Assembly (NCBI RefSeq): GCF_000009985.1
Contig: NC_007626.1
Location: 1,450,745-1,514,744 of the forward strand
Length of the DNA: 64,000 nucleotides
Direction of reading: 5' to 3'
Source of the DNA: Paramagnetospirillum magneticum AMB-1
GTDB lineage: Bacteria > Pseudomonadota > Alphaproteobacteria > Rhodospirillales > Magnetospirillaceae
The notes beneath the pieces were generated by a model. The model worked only from the letters and a program-made list of their open reading frames with translations, was not told the DNA's origin and ran no database searches. Shown in pieces: positions 54,958 through 63,007 of the stretch. The translations under genes were made by a program, and so were the position numbers. Positions within the stretch are counted from its first letter, which is position 1. The number at the start of each line of letters is the position of its first letter.

Positions 54958-56088
54958 ATGACCGCGAAGATCGCCCGTTTCCTTGAGGAAGTGCGCCCCG
55001 TCACCCCCTGCGTCGTCGTCGACCTGGACGTGGTGCGCGACAATTATCACGGCCTGCGACGCTGGCTGCCGCTGGCCGAGGTCTATTACGCGGTCAAGGC
55101 CAATCCGGCCCCCGAGATCGTGCGCATGCTGACCGAGGAGGGTTCGCGCTTCGACGTGGCGTCGCGGGGCGAGATCGACCTGTGCCTGGCCAACGGCGCG
55201 CCCGCCGAGCGCATCTCGTTCGGCAATACCATCAAGAAGCAGTCGGACATCGCCTACGCCTATGCCAAGGGCGTCCGCCTCTACGCCTTCGATTCCGAGG
55301 CCGAGCTGGAGAAGTTGGCCGAGGCCGCGCCCGGCTCGCGCGTGTTCTGCCGCATCCTGATGACCTGCGACGGCGCCGAGTGGCCGCTGTCGCGCAAGTT
55401 CGGCTGCGAGATCGACATGGCCAAGGACCTGCTGGTCAAGGCCCGCGAGATGGGCCTCGACCCCTATGGCGTGTCCTTCCACGTGGGCAGCCAGCAGACC
55501 GACCTGCGGCAATGGGACATCGCGGTGGGCAAGGCCGCCATGCTGTTCTCGGCCCTGGACGCCGCCGGCATCGAGCTGCGCATGGTCAATCTGGGCGGCG
55601 GCTTCCCGGCCCGTTACCGCAAGGAAGTGGATGGTCTCGAGCGCTATGCCGAGGCCGTCATGGACGCCATGACCAAGCATTTCGGCAACAACATCCCCTC
55701 CATGATCATCGAGCCCGGCCGGTCCCTGGTGGGCGACGCCGGCATCCTCGAGACCGAGGTGGTGCTGATCAGCCGCAAGGGTTATGACGACGACGTGCGC
55801 TGGGTCTATCTCGACGTGGGCAAGTTCGGTGGTCTGGCCGAGACCATGGACGAGGCCATCAAGTACCGCATCGTCACCACCCGCGACGGCGACGACACCG
55901 CTCCGGTGGTGCTGGCCGGTCCCACCTGCGATTCCGCCGATATCCTCTATGAGAAGGCCGGCTACGAGATGCCGCTCTCTCTCAAGGTGGGCGACAAGGT
56001 GCGCATCTTGTCGACAGGCGCCTACACCACCTCGTACTCGGCGGTGAACTTCAACGGCTTCGAGCCCTTGAAGGCCTACTTTATCTAG
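54958..56088 (+). CDS. Ornithine decarboxylase (type III PLP fold)
   Basis: A 376-residue PLP enzyme making putrescine from ornithine. The PLP lysine is K47 in VYYAVKANPAPEI; other motifs are FDVASRGEID, SFHVGSQQ (near 177), NLGGGFPARY, IEPGRSLVGDAG and the active-site CDSAD in GPTCDSADIL. This is the eukaryotic-like fold, typical of alphaproteobacteria; some members also act on lysine. ATG at 54958 has GAGAGGA eight bases upstream. The leader and uORF control it; a strong terminator follows. Confidence 0.93.
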   Translation: MTAKIARFLEEVRPVTPCVVVDLDVVRDNYHGLRRWLPLAEVYYAVKANPAPEIVRMLTEEGSRFDVASRGEIDLCLANGAPAERISFGNTIKKQSDIAYAYAKGVRLYAFDSEAELEKLAEAAPGSRVFCRILMTCDGAEWPLSRKFGCEIDMAKDLLVKAREMGLDPYGVSFHVGSQQTDLRQWDIAVGKAAMLFSALDAAGIELRMVNLGGGFPARYRKEVDGLERYAEAVMDAMTKHFGNNIPSMIIEPGRSLVGDAGILETEVVLISRKGYDDDVRWVYLDVGKFGGLAETMDEAIKYRIVTTRDGDDTAPVVLAGPTCDSADILYEKAGYEMPLSLKVGDKVRILSTGAYTTSYSAVNFNGFEPLKAYFI

Positions 56089-56116
56089 GCCTCTCCTCCG
56101 TAGGATCGAGGCCAAG

Positions 56117-56151
56117 GCCCGCCCGGCAAGTTCTGCCGGGCGGGCTTTTTT
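56117..56151 (+). terminator. Rho-independent terminator of the ornithine decarboxylase gene
   Basis: GCCCGCCCGGCA, short loop, TGCCGGGCGGGC, then TTTTTT. A 12-bp perfect stem with a T-run, 29 bp after the stop. Confidence 0.93.
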
Positions 56152-56220
56152 GCGCCCAGGATCCGGCAGTTCCTGCCGCCTTCTGGTCGGCTAACTATCT
56201 GAAAAATATCGGTTCAGCAC

Positions 56221-56237
56221 TTGGCATCGACCTTGCA
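56221..56237 (+). promoter_or_regulatory. Sigma-54 promoter of the hook protein gene
   Basis: TTGGCATCGACCTTGCA: the invariant GG (-24) and GC (-12) are 10 bases apart, and TGGCA and TTGC fit the consensus. It lies 43 bases before the ATG at 56280, which has a GGAGG site. Sigma-54 promoters are normal for hook-basal-body genes in alphaproteobacteria. Confidence 0.85.
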
Positions 56238-56279
56238 GATCTGAAGGCGGATCAATGTCCGTCGTGTACGGAGGCGACG

Positions 56280-57917
56280 ATGTTATTTGGGGCTTTCACC
56301 AACGCCAGCCAGGCGATGCAGACGATGGATTGGGCCATGGGCTCGATCTCGCAGAACATCGCTAACGTCAACACGACCGGGTACAAGGAAAAGGAAACCC
56401 TGTTCAAGACGGTGCTGTCTGAAACGCACACCTCGCCGCCCACCAGCCAGAATTCGCCGACCAAGAATACCGCGACCACCGGATTGGACATCTTCGGCGT
56501 GCGGGCGGTGGACCGCACCATGGTCTCCAAGTCGGGAACCATCACCGCGTCCACCACCTGGAGCGATATGGCCATCAACGGCCGAGGCTTCTTCATCGTG
56601 ACTCCGCCCGACAGCACCGGTGCCCCGCAGACCACTCTGTCGTCGTCCAATACCCTTTACACAAGGGCCGGTGACTTCACCCAGCGGGCGGTGAACGGGA
56701 ATAACTACTTCACCACCGCCGACGGCAATTTCCTCATGGGCTGGGCCGCCGACAACCTGGGCGTGGTTAGCAAGACCCTGAGCCCGGTCTATGCCAATCT
56801 CGGGCAGAAAAGCGACGGCATGGCCACCACCTCCATCCAACTCGTCGCCAATGTGCCGTCCAACGCCACCATGACCGGGGCGACCAAGACCTTTACCGAT
56901 ACCACCAGCGTCACCGACGGCTTCGGCACGGCCCAGGACCTGACCATGACCTGGAACCGGGTGAGCGGCGACACCTGGACGGTGGATTTCTCGCTGCCCG
57001 CCAATCCGGCCAGTGGCAGCGTCGGCACCATCACCGGCTCGCCGGTCACGGTGGTGATGGATGCCAGCGGCAACATCACCTCGCCGACCACCTCGGCCTC
57101 GGGCACTGGATTCGCGGACCTGACCTTCGACTGGTCGGCCGGTCCCACCATGCAGAACACCGCCAGCATCAACCTCACGTCCAACAAGCCGACGGTTCAG
57201 GGGATCAGCGAGACCATCGCCGTCTATGACGGGGCGTTCAATTCCCATAACCTGACCATGAACTTCGAGCATGCCTCCAATGGGCAGTGGTACATGAGTT
57301 TCACCCCCGTGGCGGCGGAAGGCGCGGTCTCCTCCCTGACCGCCGACGGCACTGCCTATACCAATTCCATCCCCATTACCTTCGACGGTGCGGGCAACAT
57401 CCTGACCCCCGCCACCGCCGAGCTGACCGTCGGCTGGACGGCGGCGGGTGCTGGCTCCAACACCATTACCCTGGATATGCGCAAGCTGACCCAGTTTTCG
57501 GGCGAAACCAACAACAAGCTGGGCGTCAAGGTCATCGACCAGAACGGCTATGCCAGCGGCACCATGGACAAGGTGGAAATCAGCACCGACGGCAGCGTGA
57601 TGGCCCATTACGACAACGGCGAGTCCCGACGGATCTTCCAGATTCCGGTGGCTAGCTTCGTCGCGCCGGACCAGCTCGACGCCATCTCGGGCACCTTGTT
57701 CCGTGCCACCGAGCAGGCCGGCGACATGACCGTCGCTTCCATTTCCGATCAGGGCAGCGGGGCCAGCATCGTTGCGTCGGCCACCGAAAGCTCCAATGTG
57801 GCGCTGGAGGATCAATTCACCCGGATGATCGTCACCCAGAAGGCCTATTCGGTGAACTCCAACGTCTTCAAGACCGCCGACGAGATGACCCAGACCATCC
57901 GCGATCTGATTACTTGA
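56280..57917 (+). CDS. Flagellar hook protein FlgE-like
   Basis: A 545-residue axial flagellar protein. N-terminal MQTMDWAMGSISQNIANVNTTGYKEKE minus ends is the flagellar rod/hook signature (SQNIANVNTTGYK); DMAINGRGFFIV and the C-terminal VALEDQFTRMIVTQKAYSVNSN, then VFKTADEMTQTIRDLI, match FlgE. The variable middle (about 150-430) is Thr/Ser-rich, as in hook surface domains. It forms the curved hook outside the cell. No other basal-body gene is adjacent in the window; the sigma-54 promoter supports the call. FlgF or FlgG cannot fit this length. Confidence 0.85.
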   Translation: MLFGAFTNASQAMQTMDWAMGSISQNIANVNTTGYKEKETLFKTVLSETHTSPPTSQNSPTKNTATTGLDIFGVRAVDRTMVSKSGTITASTTWSDMAINGRGFFIVTPPDSTGAPQTTLSSSNTLYTRAGDFTQRAVNGNNYFTTADGNFLMGWAADNLGVVSKTLSPVYANLGQKSDGMATTSIQLVANVPSNATMTGATKTFTDTTSVTDGFGTAQDLTMTWNRVSGDTWTVDFSLPANPASGSVGTITGSPVTVVMDASGNITSPTTSASGTGFADLTFDWSAGPTMQNTASINLTSNKPTVQGISETIAVYDGAFNSHNLTMNFEHASNGQWYMSFTPVAAEGAVSSLTADGTAYTNSIPITFDGAGNILTPATAELTVGWTAAGAGSNTITLDMRKLTQFSGETNNKLGVKVIDQNGYASGTMDKVEISTDGSVMAHYDNGESRRIFQIPVASFVAPDQLDAISGTLFRATEQAGDMTVASISDQGSGASIVASATESSNVALEDQFTRMIVTQKAYSVNSNVFKTADEMTQTIRDLIT

Positions 57918-57954
57918 TCTTGTCCCTCGGTCGCCTTGCGCCTGCGGGGCCTCG

Positions 57955-59109
57955 CTATCGGCGCCAGGCTTTCAGCCGCCTTGCCGCCTCGGCCATGTGT
58001 TCGGCCGAGCCCGCATAGGAGAAGCGCAGGGTCCGGTGCCCTTCGATGGGATCGAAATCCACGCCGGGCGTGCAGGCCACGCCGGTCTCGGCCAACATGC
58101 GGGCGCAGAACTCGCGGCTGTCGTTGGTCATCTCCGACACGTCTGCATAGAGATAGAAGGCGCCGTCCGAGGGCGCCAGCCGGTCGAATCCGGCTTTCGG
58201 CAACTCCGCCACCAGGATGTCGCGGTTGGCGCGGTAGGCGGCGACCCGGGCCTCCAGCTCATCGATGCAGTCGAACACCGACTCCGCCGCCACCTGGGAC
58301 AGGGTGGGGGGCGAGATGTAGAGATTCTGGGTCAGGCACTCCACCGAGCGGGCCAGATCTTCGGGCAGCACCATCCAGCCCAGTCGCCAGCCGGTCATGG
58401 CGTAGTATTTGGAAAAGCTGTTGATGACCACCGCATGGGGGGCGGCGGCCATGCCGGCGGCGGTGGCGGCGGCGCGACCATAGGTGATGCCGTGATAGAT
58501 CTCGTCGGAGATCAGCCGGATGCCGTGCAATTCGCACCAGCCGGCCAGTTCCGCCACCTCGTGGGCCGACAGCATGGAGCCGGTGGGGTTGGACGGGCTG
58601 GCCACCACCACGCCGTCCAGCCGGCCCTCGACGCCGGCCAGGACCTCGGCGGTGATCTGCCAGCGGCTGGAGGGTCCCACCGGGACCAGCACGCACTCCA
58701 CCCCCAGGGACTCGAGGATGTTGCGGTAGGCGGGGTAGCCCGGCGCTGCCACGGCCACCCGGTCGCCCGGCTCGAAGGCGGCCAGGAAGGCCAGCAGGAA
58801 GGCGGCGGAAGAACCGGTGGTGACGCAGACGCGTTCAGGCACCACCGACACCCCATAGGCCTGGTGGTAATGGCGGGCGATCCGCTCGCGCAGGGAATCG
58901 CGGCCCAGCGCCAGGGTGTAGCCCAGGGGCTCGGTCCTGACGGCGCGGGCGGCGGCGTCCAGCACCTTAGGCGGAGCCTGGCCCGAGGGCTGGCCCACCT
59001 CCAGATGGATCACGTCGGCGCCCGCCGCCTGGCGTGCCGCCGCGTCGCGCATCACGTCCATGACGATGAAGGGGGCGATGGCGCCCCGCCTGGCGGCCTT
59101 GAAAGTCAT
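57955..59109 (-). CDS. Class I/II PLP aminotransferase
   Basis: A 384-residue aminotransferase. MTFKAARRGAIAPFIVMDVM start; HLEVGQPSGQAP, TTGSSAAFLLAF, SPSNPTGSML, LISDEIYHGITYG and the PLP lysine in SFSKYYAMTGWRLGW, then RFSYAGSAEHM. Transfers amino groups between an amino acid and a keto acid; substrate uncertain. ATG 59109 overlaps the gamma-glutamyltransferase stop (ATGA), so the two are co-translated and may work on related amino compounds. Confidence 0.9.
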   Translation of the reverse strand: MTFKAARRGAIAPFIVMDVMRDAAARQAAGADVIHLEVGQPSGQAPPKVLDAAARAVRTEPLGYTLALGRDSLRERIARHYHQAYGVSVVPERVCVTTGSSAAFLLAFLAAFEPGDRVAVAAPGYPAYRNILESLGVECVLVPVGPSSRWQITAEVLAGVEGRLDGVVVASPSNPTGSMLSAHEVAELAGWCELHGIRLISDEIYHGITYGRAAATAAGMAAAPHAVVINSFSKYYAMTGWRLGWMVLPEDLARSVECLTQNLYISPPTLSQVAAESVFDCIDELEARVAAYRANRDILVAELPKAGFDRLAPSDGAFYLYADVSEMTNDSREFCARMLAETGVACTPGVDFDPIEGHRTLRFSYAGSAEHMAEAARRLKAWRR

Positions 59110-60737
59110 TCCTTCTTGCCTGCCACGCTGGCCAGGCCGAAGCCGCGCGGATCGGTACCCATGTCGCAGCCCTCGGGGTTCTTGAAGCCCTGCGGGCAAT
59201 AAATGGCCTCAACCCGGCTGGGCATGGGGGTGGCGCTGATCTGGTGACCGCGGCTGGCCAGGGGGGCGGGGTCCAGGGAAATGGCGCCGGTCTCGACAAA
59301 GACGGCGTCGGGCTTGCCCGCATGGACCAGACGCGGCTGGGCCAGGGCCTCGGACAGCGGCTTGTTGTCCTTGACGGCGGCCAGGAAGGTCTGGGTCAGG
59401 CCCAGGGCGGCGGTGCCGCCGCCCGAGGCGGCGCCGACGAAGCGGACGGCGCCGTTATGGCTGTTGAAGGTGACCATGGCGGCGGTGGCCGGCGGGCCGT
59501 TCATGCCGGGAACACCCGACAGTATGATGCCGGTGCCGGGCGCCATGCGGCCGTTGCCGAACAGGCCGTGGTTGGTGACGCTGCATGCCACCGCCATGCC
59601 GTTGACGTCGAGAACGGCAAAGCCGGTTCCCGACTGGCTGTCGGTGGGCGGCGCGGCGACATTGGCCACCGGCTGGTGGCGGTCGGCGGCATAGCCGGCC
59701 ATCATGGTGGCGATGCGCGCCTCGCTCACCAGGGAGTCGGGGGAGTCGTCGCTCCATCCGGTGGGGCGCATCCAGCGGGTGCGCTCGCCAAAGGCCCGGG
59801 CCGAAGCTTCCGCCAGCAGATGGGGCCGCTCGGCCGCGTCGGCATCGCTCCAGCGCGGCCACAGGGCGGCCACCAGTTGGGCGGCCATGGCGCTGCCAAC
59901 CGATGGCGGCGGGGAGAAGGCCGCGATCTCGGTATCGGTCTTGACGGTGATGGCGTCGCGCCAGACGGGGCGGATGTCGCGCAGATCCTCCAGCGACAGG
60001 GTGCCGCCCGCCGCCCGCACGGCCTGGACCAGGTCACGGGCCTGGGGGCCGGCATAGAAATTGCCGGTCTGGTGGCGCAGGGTCGATATCACTCCGGCCA
60101 GATGGGGCTGTATCAGCAGGTCGCCCTCGCGCGGCACCGAGCCGTCGGCCCGCATGAACACGTCGCGTGTCGCCGGATCACGGCCGATGATGGGCAGGCC
60201 GCGGGCCAGATCGTTGGCGAAGGCGCGCGATATGGTCATGCCGCTGCGGGCCAGCTTTTCCGGCTCGGTCAGCAGGCTTTCCCAGCGCAGGCGGCCATAC
60301 TTGGCGTGCAGCGCGTAGAAGCCGCGGGGATTGGCGGGAACCGCCGAGGCCAGCTGGCCGGAGGCATTGGAGGCGATGGCGGGGAAATCGATGACTTCCG
60401 TCTTCTTTTTGCCGCTATCATGTACTATGCAGGTTCCACCACCGCCCAGGCTGGCGGTGGACGGGTAGGTGACCGCCAGGGTGAAGTAGATGGCGGTGGC
60501 CGCGTCGGCGGCGGTGCCGCCGGACGACAGCACGTCGCGGCCCAGGATGGCGGCACGGGGCTCGTCGACGGCGACCATGCCACCGAAGCCGGTGATATGG
60601 CCCACCTGGCCGACGGGCCGGGCGGGATCGCCGCAGGCAGACAGCGCCAGCAGCACCGTCGCGGCGGCGACGGGAAGAGCGGATTTGCGGCCGCGCAACG
60701 AATTGACCGATGAGGAGAGATCCTTGCTCACGCGCAT
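59106..60737 (-). CDS. Gamma-glutamyltransferase-family lipoprotein
   Basis: A 543-residue protein with a lipoprotein signal (VLLALSAC, C35) and the GGT fold: SSGGTAADAATAIYFTLAVT, PSTASLGGGGTCIVHD, and a small-subunit region beginning TGFAVLDVNGMAVACSVTN followed by FGNGRMAPGTGIILSG. The T of TGF is the probable nucleophile and cleavage site, but the exact alignment differs from E. coli GGT (TTH), so activity should be checked. It would act on glutathione or gamma-glutamyl compounds in the periplasm. The ATG at 60737 overlaps the start of the divergent protease by 14 bp. Confidence 0.82.
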   Translation of the reverse strand: MRVSKDLSSSVNSLRGRKSALPVAAATVLLALSACGDPARPVGQVGHITGFGGMVAVDEPRAAILGRDVLSSGGTAADAATAIYFTLAVTYPSTASLGGGGTCIVHDSGKKKTEVIDFPAIASNASGQLASAVPANPRGFYALHAKYGRLRWESLLTEPEKLARSGMTISRAFANDLARGLPIIGRDPATRDVFMRADGSVPREGDLLIQPHLAGVISTLRHQTGNFYAGPQARDLVQAVRAAGGTLSLEDLRDIRPVWRDAITVKTDTEIAAFSPPPSVGSAMAAQLVAALWPRWSDADAAERPHLLAEASARAFGERTRWMRPTGWSDDSPDSLVSEARIATMMAGYAADRHQPVANVAAPPTDSQSGTGFAVLDVNGMAVACSVTNHGLFGNGRMAPGTGIILSGVPGMNGPPATAAMVTFNSHNGAVRFVGAASGGGTAALGLTQTFLAAVKDNKPLSEALAQPRLVHAGKPDAVFVETGAISLDPAPLASRGHQISATPMPSRVEAIYCPQGFKNPEGCDMGTDPRGFGLASVAGKKE

Positions 60738-62094
60738 TATCCTTCTGGTGACGTTCCTGTTGGTCGCTTCGATGCCGCCGGCTTTGGCTCAATCCCAGCC
60801 GAGGCGGCAGTTCATCCGTGACGCCGAGGTGGAAAATACCATCCGGACTTTCGGGACGCCAATTTTTCAGGCGGCCGGGCTGGACCCCGCGGCGGTTCGC
60901 ATCAATCTGATCATCGACCCGACCTTGAACGCCTTCGTGGCGGGCGGCCAGAACATCTTTTTCCACACCGGCCTGCTGGTGCGGTCCGAGCATCCGGGCC
61001 AGCTGATCGGCGTGATGGCCCACGAAACCGGCCACATCGCCGGCGGCCACCTGATCCGCAGCACCGAGGCGGTGGCCAATGCCTCGACCGAGGCCATTCT
61101 CGCCACCTTGCTGGCGGCGGCGGCGGGGGCCGCCACCGGGCGCGGCGACGTGGGCATGGCGGGGGCGCTGGGCGGCAACGAGCTGGCCATGCGCAATCTG
61201 CTGGCCTTCTCGCGCAGCCAGGAAAGCCAGGCCGACCAGATGGCCATGCGCTTTCTCGACAGCACCCACCAGTCGGGCAAGGGCCTGCTGGAGTTCTTCG
61301 ACATTCTGGGCGACCAGGAGGCGCTGGTCTCGTCGCGCCAGGACCCCTATGTCCGCACCCACCCGCTGACCCGTGATCGCGTCTCCTTCGTGCGCTCCCA
61401 GGTGGACCAGTCGCCCTGGAGCAAGACTCCCTGGTCGCCGGAATGGATCGAGATGCACCGGCGCATGAAGGCCAAGCTGTTCGCCTTCATCGAGCCGCCC
61501 ATCCGGACCTTCCAGCGCTACAAGGAGGCCGACACCAGCATCGAGGCCCGCTATGCCCGCGCCATCGCCGCCTATCGCAAGCCCGATCTGGTCATGGCCC
61601 TGGGGCTGATCGACGGACTGATCAAGGAACGGCCCAACGATCCCTATTTCTGGGAACTGAAGGGCCAGATGCTGTTCGAGAACGGCCGAGGCCCCGAAGC
61701 CATCGAACCCTACCGCAAGGCGGTCAAGCTGCTGCCCGACAGCGCCCTGCTGCGCATCGCCCTGGGGCAGGTGCTGATCGAGAGCGAGGACCAGTCGCTG
61801 CTGACCGAGGCCGAGAACCACCTGACCGCCGCCGTCAACCGCGAGCCAGAGGACGTGTTCGCCTGGCAGCAACTGGCCATCGCCTTCGCCCGCGACGGCA
61901 AGGAGGGCATGGCCTCCTACGCCCTGGCCGAGCATTACATGCTGGCCGGCAAGCTGTCGGAATCCCTGTTCCACGCCAACAAGGCGGAGCAGTTGCTGGG
62001 CAAGCAGGGCTCCATCTGGCTGCGCATTCAGGACATCAAGGAACGCGCCTCCCAGGTCAAGGCCGACCGCGACCGGGCCCGCAAGTGGTGGTAG
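60724..62094 (+). CDS. M48-family metalloprotease with TPRs (BepA-like)
   Basis: A 456-residue periplasmic protease. Signal peptide at 1-22 (ends PPALA), then the M48 domain with HETGH (100-104) and a third ligand in ESQAD (about 168), then TPR repeats (about 290-440: PYFWELKGQMLFENGRGPEA, EDVFAWQQLAIAFA). BepA-type proteins act in outer-membrane protein quality control. TTG at 60724 starts the signal peptide after GGAGAG. It begins 14 bp inside the start of the divergent gamma-glutamyltransferase gene, which is unusual. Confidence 0.88.
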   Translation: MLTRIILLVTFLLVASMPPALAQSQPRRQFIRDAEVENTIRTFGTPIFQAAGLDPAAVRINLIIDPTLNAFVAGGQNIFFHTGLLVRSEHPGQLIGVMAHETGHIAGGHLIRSTEAVANASTEAILATLLAAAAGAATGRGDVGMAGALGGNELAMRNLLAFSRSQESQADQMAMRFLDSTHQSGKGLLEFFDILGDQEALVSSRQDPYVRTHPLTRDRVSFVRSQVDQSPWSKTPWSPEWIEMHRRMKAKLFAFIEPPIRTFQRYKEADTSIEARYARAIAAYRKPDLVMALGLIDGLIKERPNDPYFWELKGQMLFENGRGPEAIEPYRKAVKLLPDSALLRIALGQVLIESEDQSLLTEAENHLTAAVNREPEDVFAWQQLAIAFARDGKEGMASYALAEHYMLAGKLSESLFHANKAEQLLGKQGSIWLRIQDIKERASQVKADRDRARKWW

Positions 62095-62172
62095 TGCTGC
62101 AAGGCCTTGCGACAAGCAGCCGCTTCCGCCAATATGCCCGCCATCCTTTTGCCTCTTGAGGTAGCTTTGCCG

Positions 62173-62943
62173 ATGATCGCCAAGACTTTCGCCGCCGCCC
62201 TGATGGTGTCGGGCCTTGCCCTTGCCTCCCTGCCCGCCGCCGCCCAGGAGGTCCCGCTGACCCCCAAGCAGGCCGAGGCGGTCAAGAAGGTGGTGCGCGA
62301 CTACCTGATGGAGCATCCCGAGGTGCTGGGCGAGGCTCTGGAAGCTCTGCGCGAAAAGATGCGCGCCCAGGCCGAGGCCGACGCCCACAAGATGCTCGAA
62401 GCCCGCAAGGACGAGATCCTGAAGAACGCCGACGATCCCCAGGGGGGCAACCTCAAGGGCGACCTCACCGTGGTCGAGTTCATGGATTACAATTGCGGCT
62501 TCTGCAAGCAGGCCTTCGACCCCCTGTGGGAAGCGGTCAAGGCCGACGGCAAGACCCGGGTGGTGATCAAGGAATACCCGATCCTCGGGCCGGATTCCGT
62601 GCTGGCGGCCCGCGTCGCCCTGGTGGCCAAGGCCCAGAGCCAGGCCAAGTACGACGACGTGCACCGCGCCTTCATGAAGTTCCGCGGCCGCCTGGACGAA
62701 AAGGCCATTTACAAGATCGCCGCCGATCAGGGCTTCAACGCCGAGCAGCTGAAGAAGGACATCAACGGTCCCGAGATCGAGAAGGCCCTGAAGAAGAACA
62801 TGGACCTGGCCCGTTCCCTGGAGATCGGCGGCACGCCCACCTTCATCGTCGGTGATCGCATCATCTCCAGCGCGCTGGACCAGCAGACCTTGAAGCAGCT
62901 GATGGACGCGGCGCGCCGCTCCGCCGCCAAGCAGGGCGGCTGA
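62173..62943 (+). CDS. DsbA-family thiol:disulfide oxidoreductase
   Basis: A 256-residue periplasmic protein: signal peptide (cleavage after PAAAQ near 25), a charged helical region (about 30-85; often seen in Com1/ScsC-type proteins), then a thioredoxin-fold domain with active-site CGFC (C108-C111) and the cis-proline loop GGTPTF (about 219). It forms or isomerises disulfides. ATG at 62173 opens the signal peptide. It follows the protease by 78 bp and may be co-transcribed. Confidence 0.9.
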   Translation: MIAKTFAAALMVSGLALASLPAAAQEVPLTPKQAEAVKKVVRDYLMEHPEVLGEALEALREKMRAQAEADAHKMLEARKDEILKNADDPQGGNLKGDLTVVEFMDYNCGFCKQAFDPLWEAVKADGKTRVVIKEYPILGPDSVLAARVALVAKAQSQAKYDDVHRAFMKFRGRLDEKAIYKIAADQGFNAEQLKKDINGPEIEKALKKNMDLARSLEIGGTPTFIVGDRIISSALDQQTLKQLMDAARRSAAKQGG

Positions 62944-62965
62944 CCGGTCCCGCCGTCACGGCGAC

Positions 62966-63002
62966 GAAAAAGCCCCCGGCCGCGAGGCCGGGGGCTTTCT
63001 TC
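62966..63002. terminator. Bidirectional Rho-independent terminator
   Basis: AAAAAGCCCCCGGCC-gcga-GGCCGGGGGCTTTCTT: an 11-bp stem with A-run before and T-run after, between the convergent DsbA-like and Ig-like genes. It can stop transcripts from both sides. Confidence 0.9.
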
Positions 63003-63007
63003 ATGCC

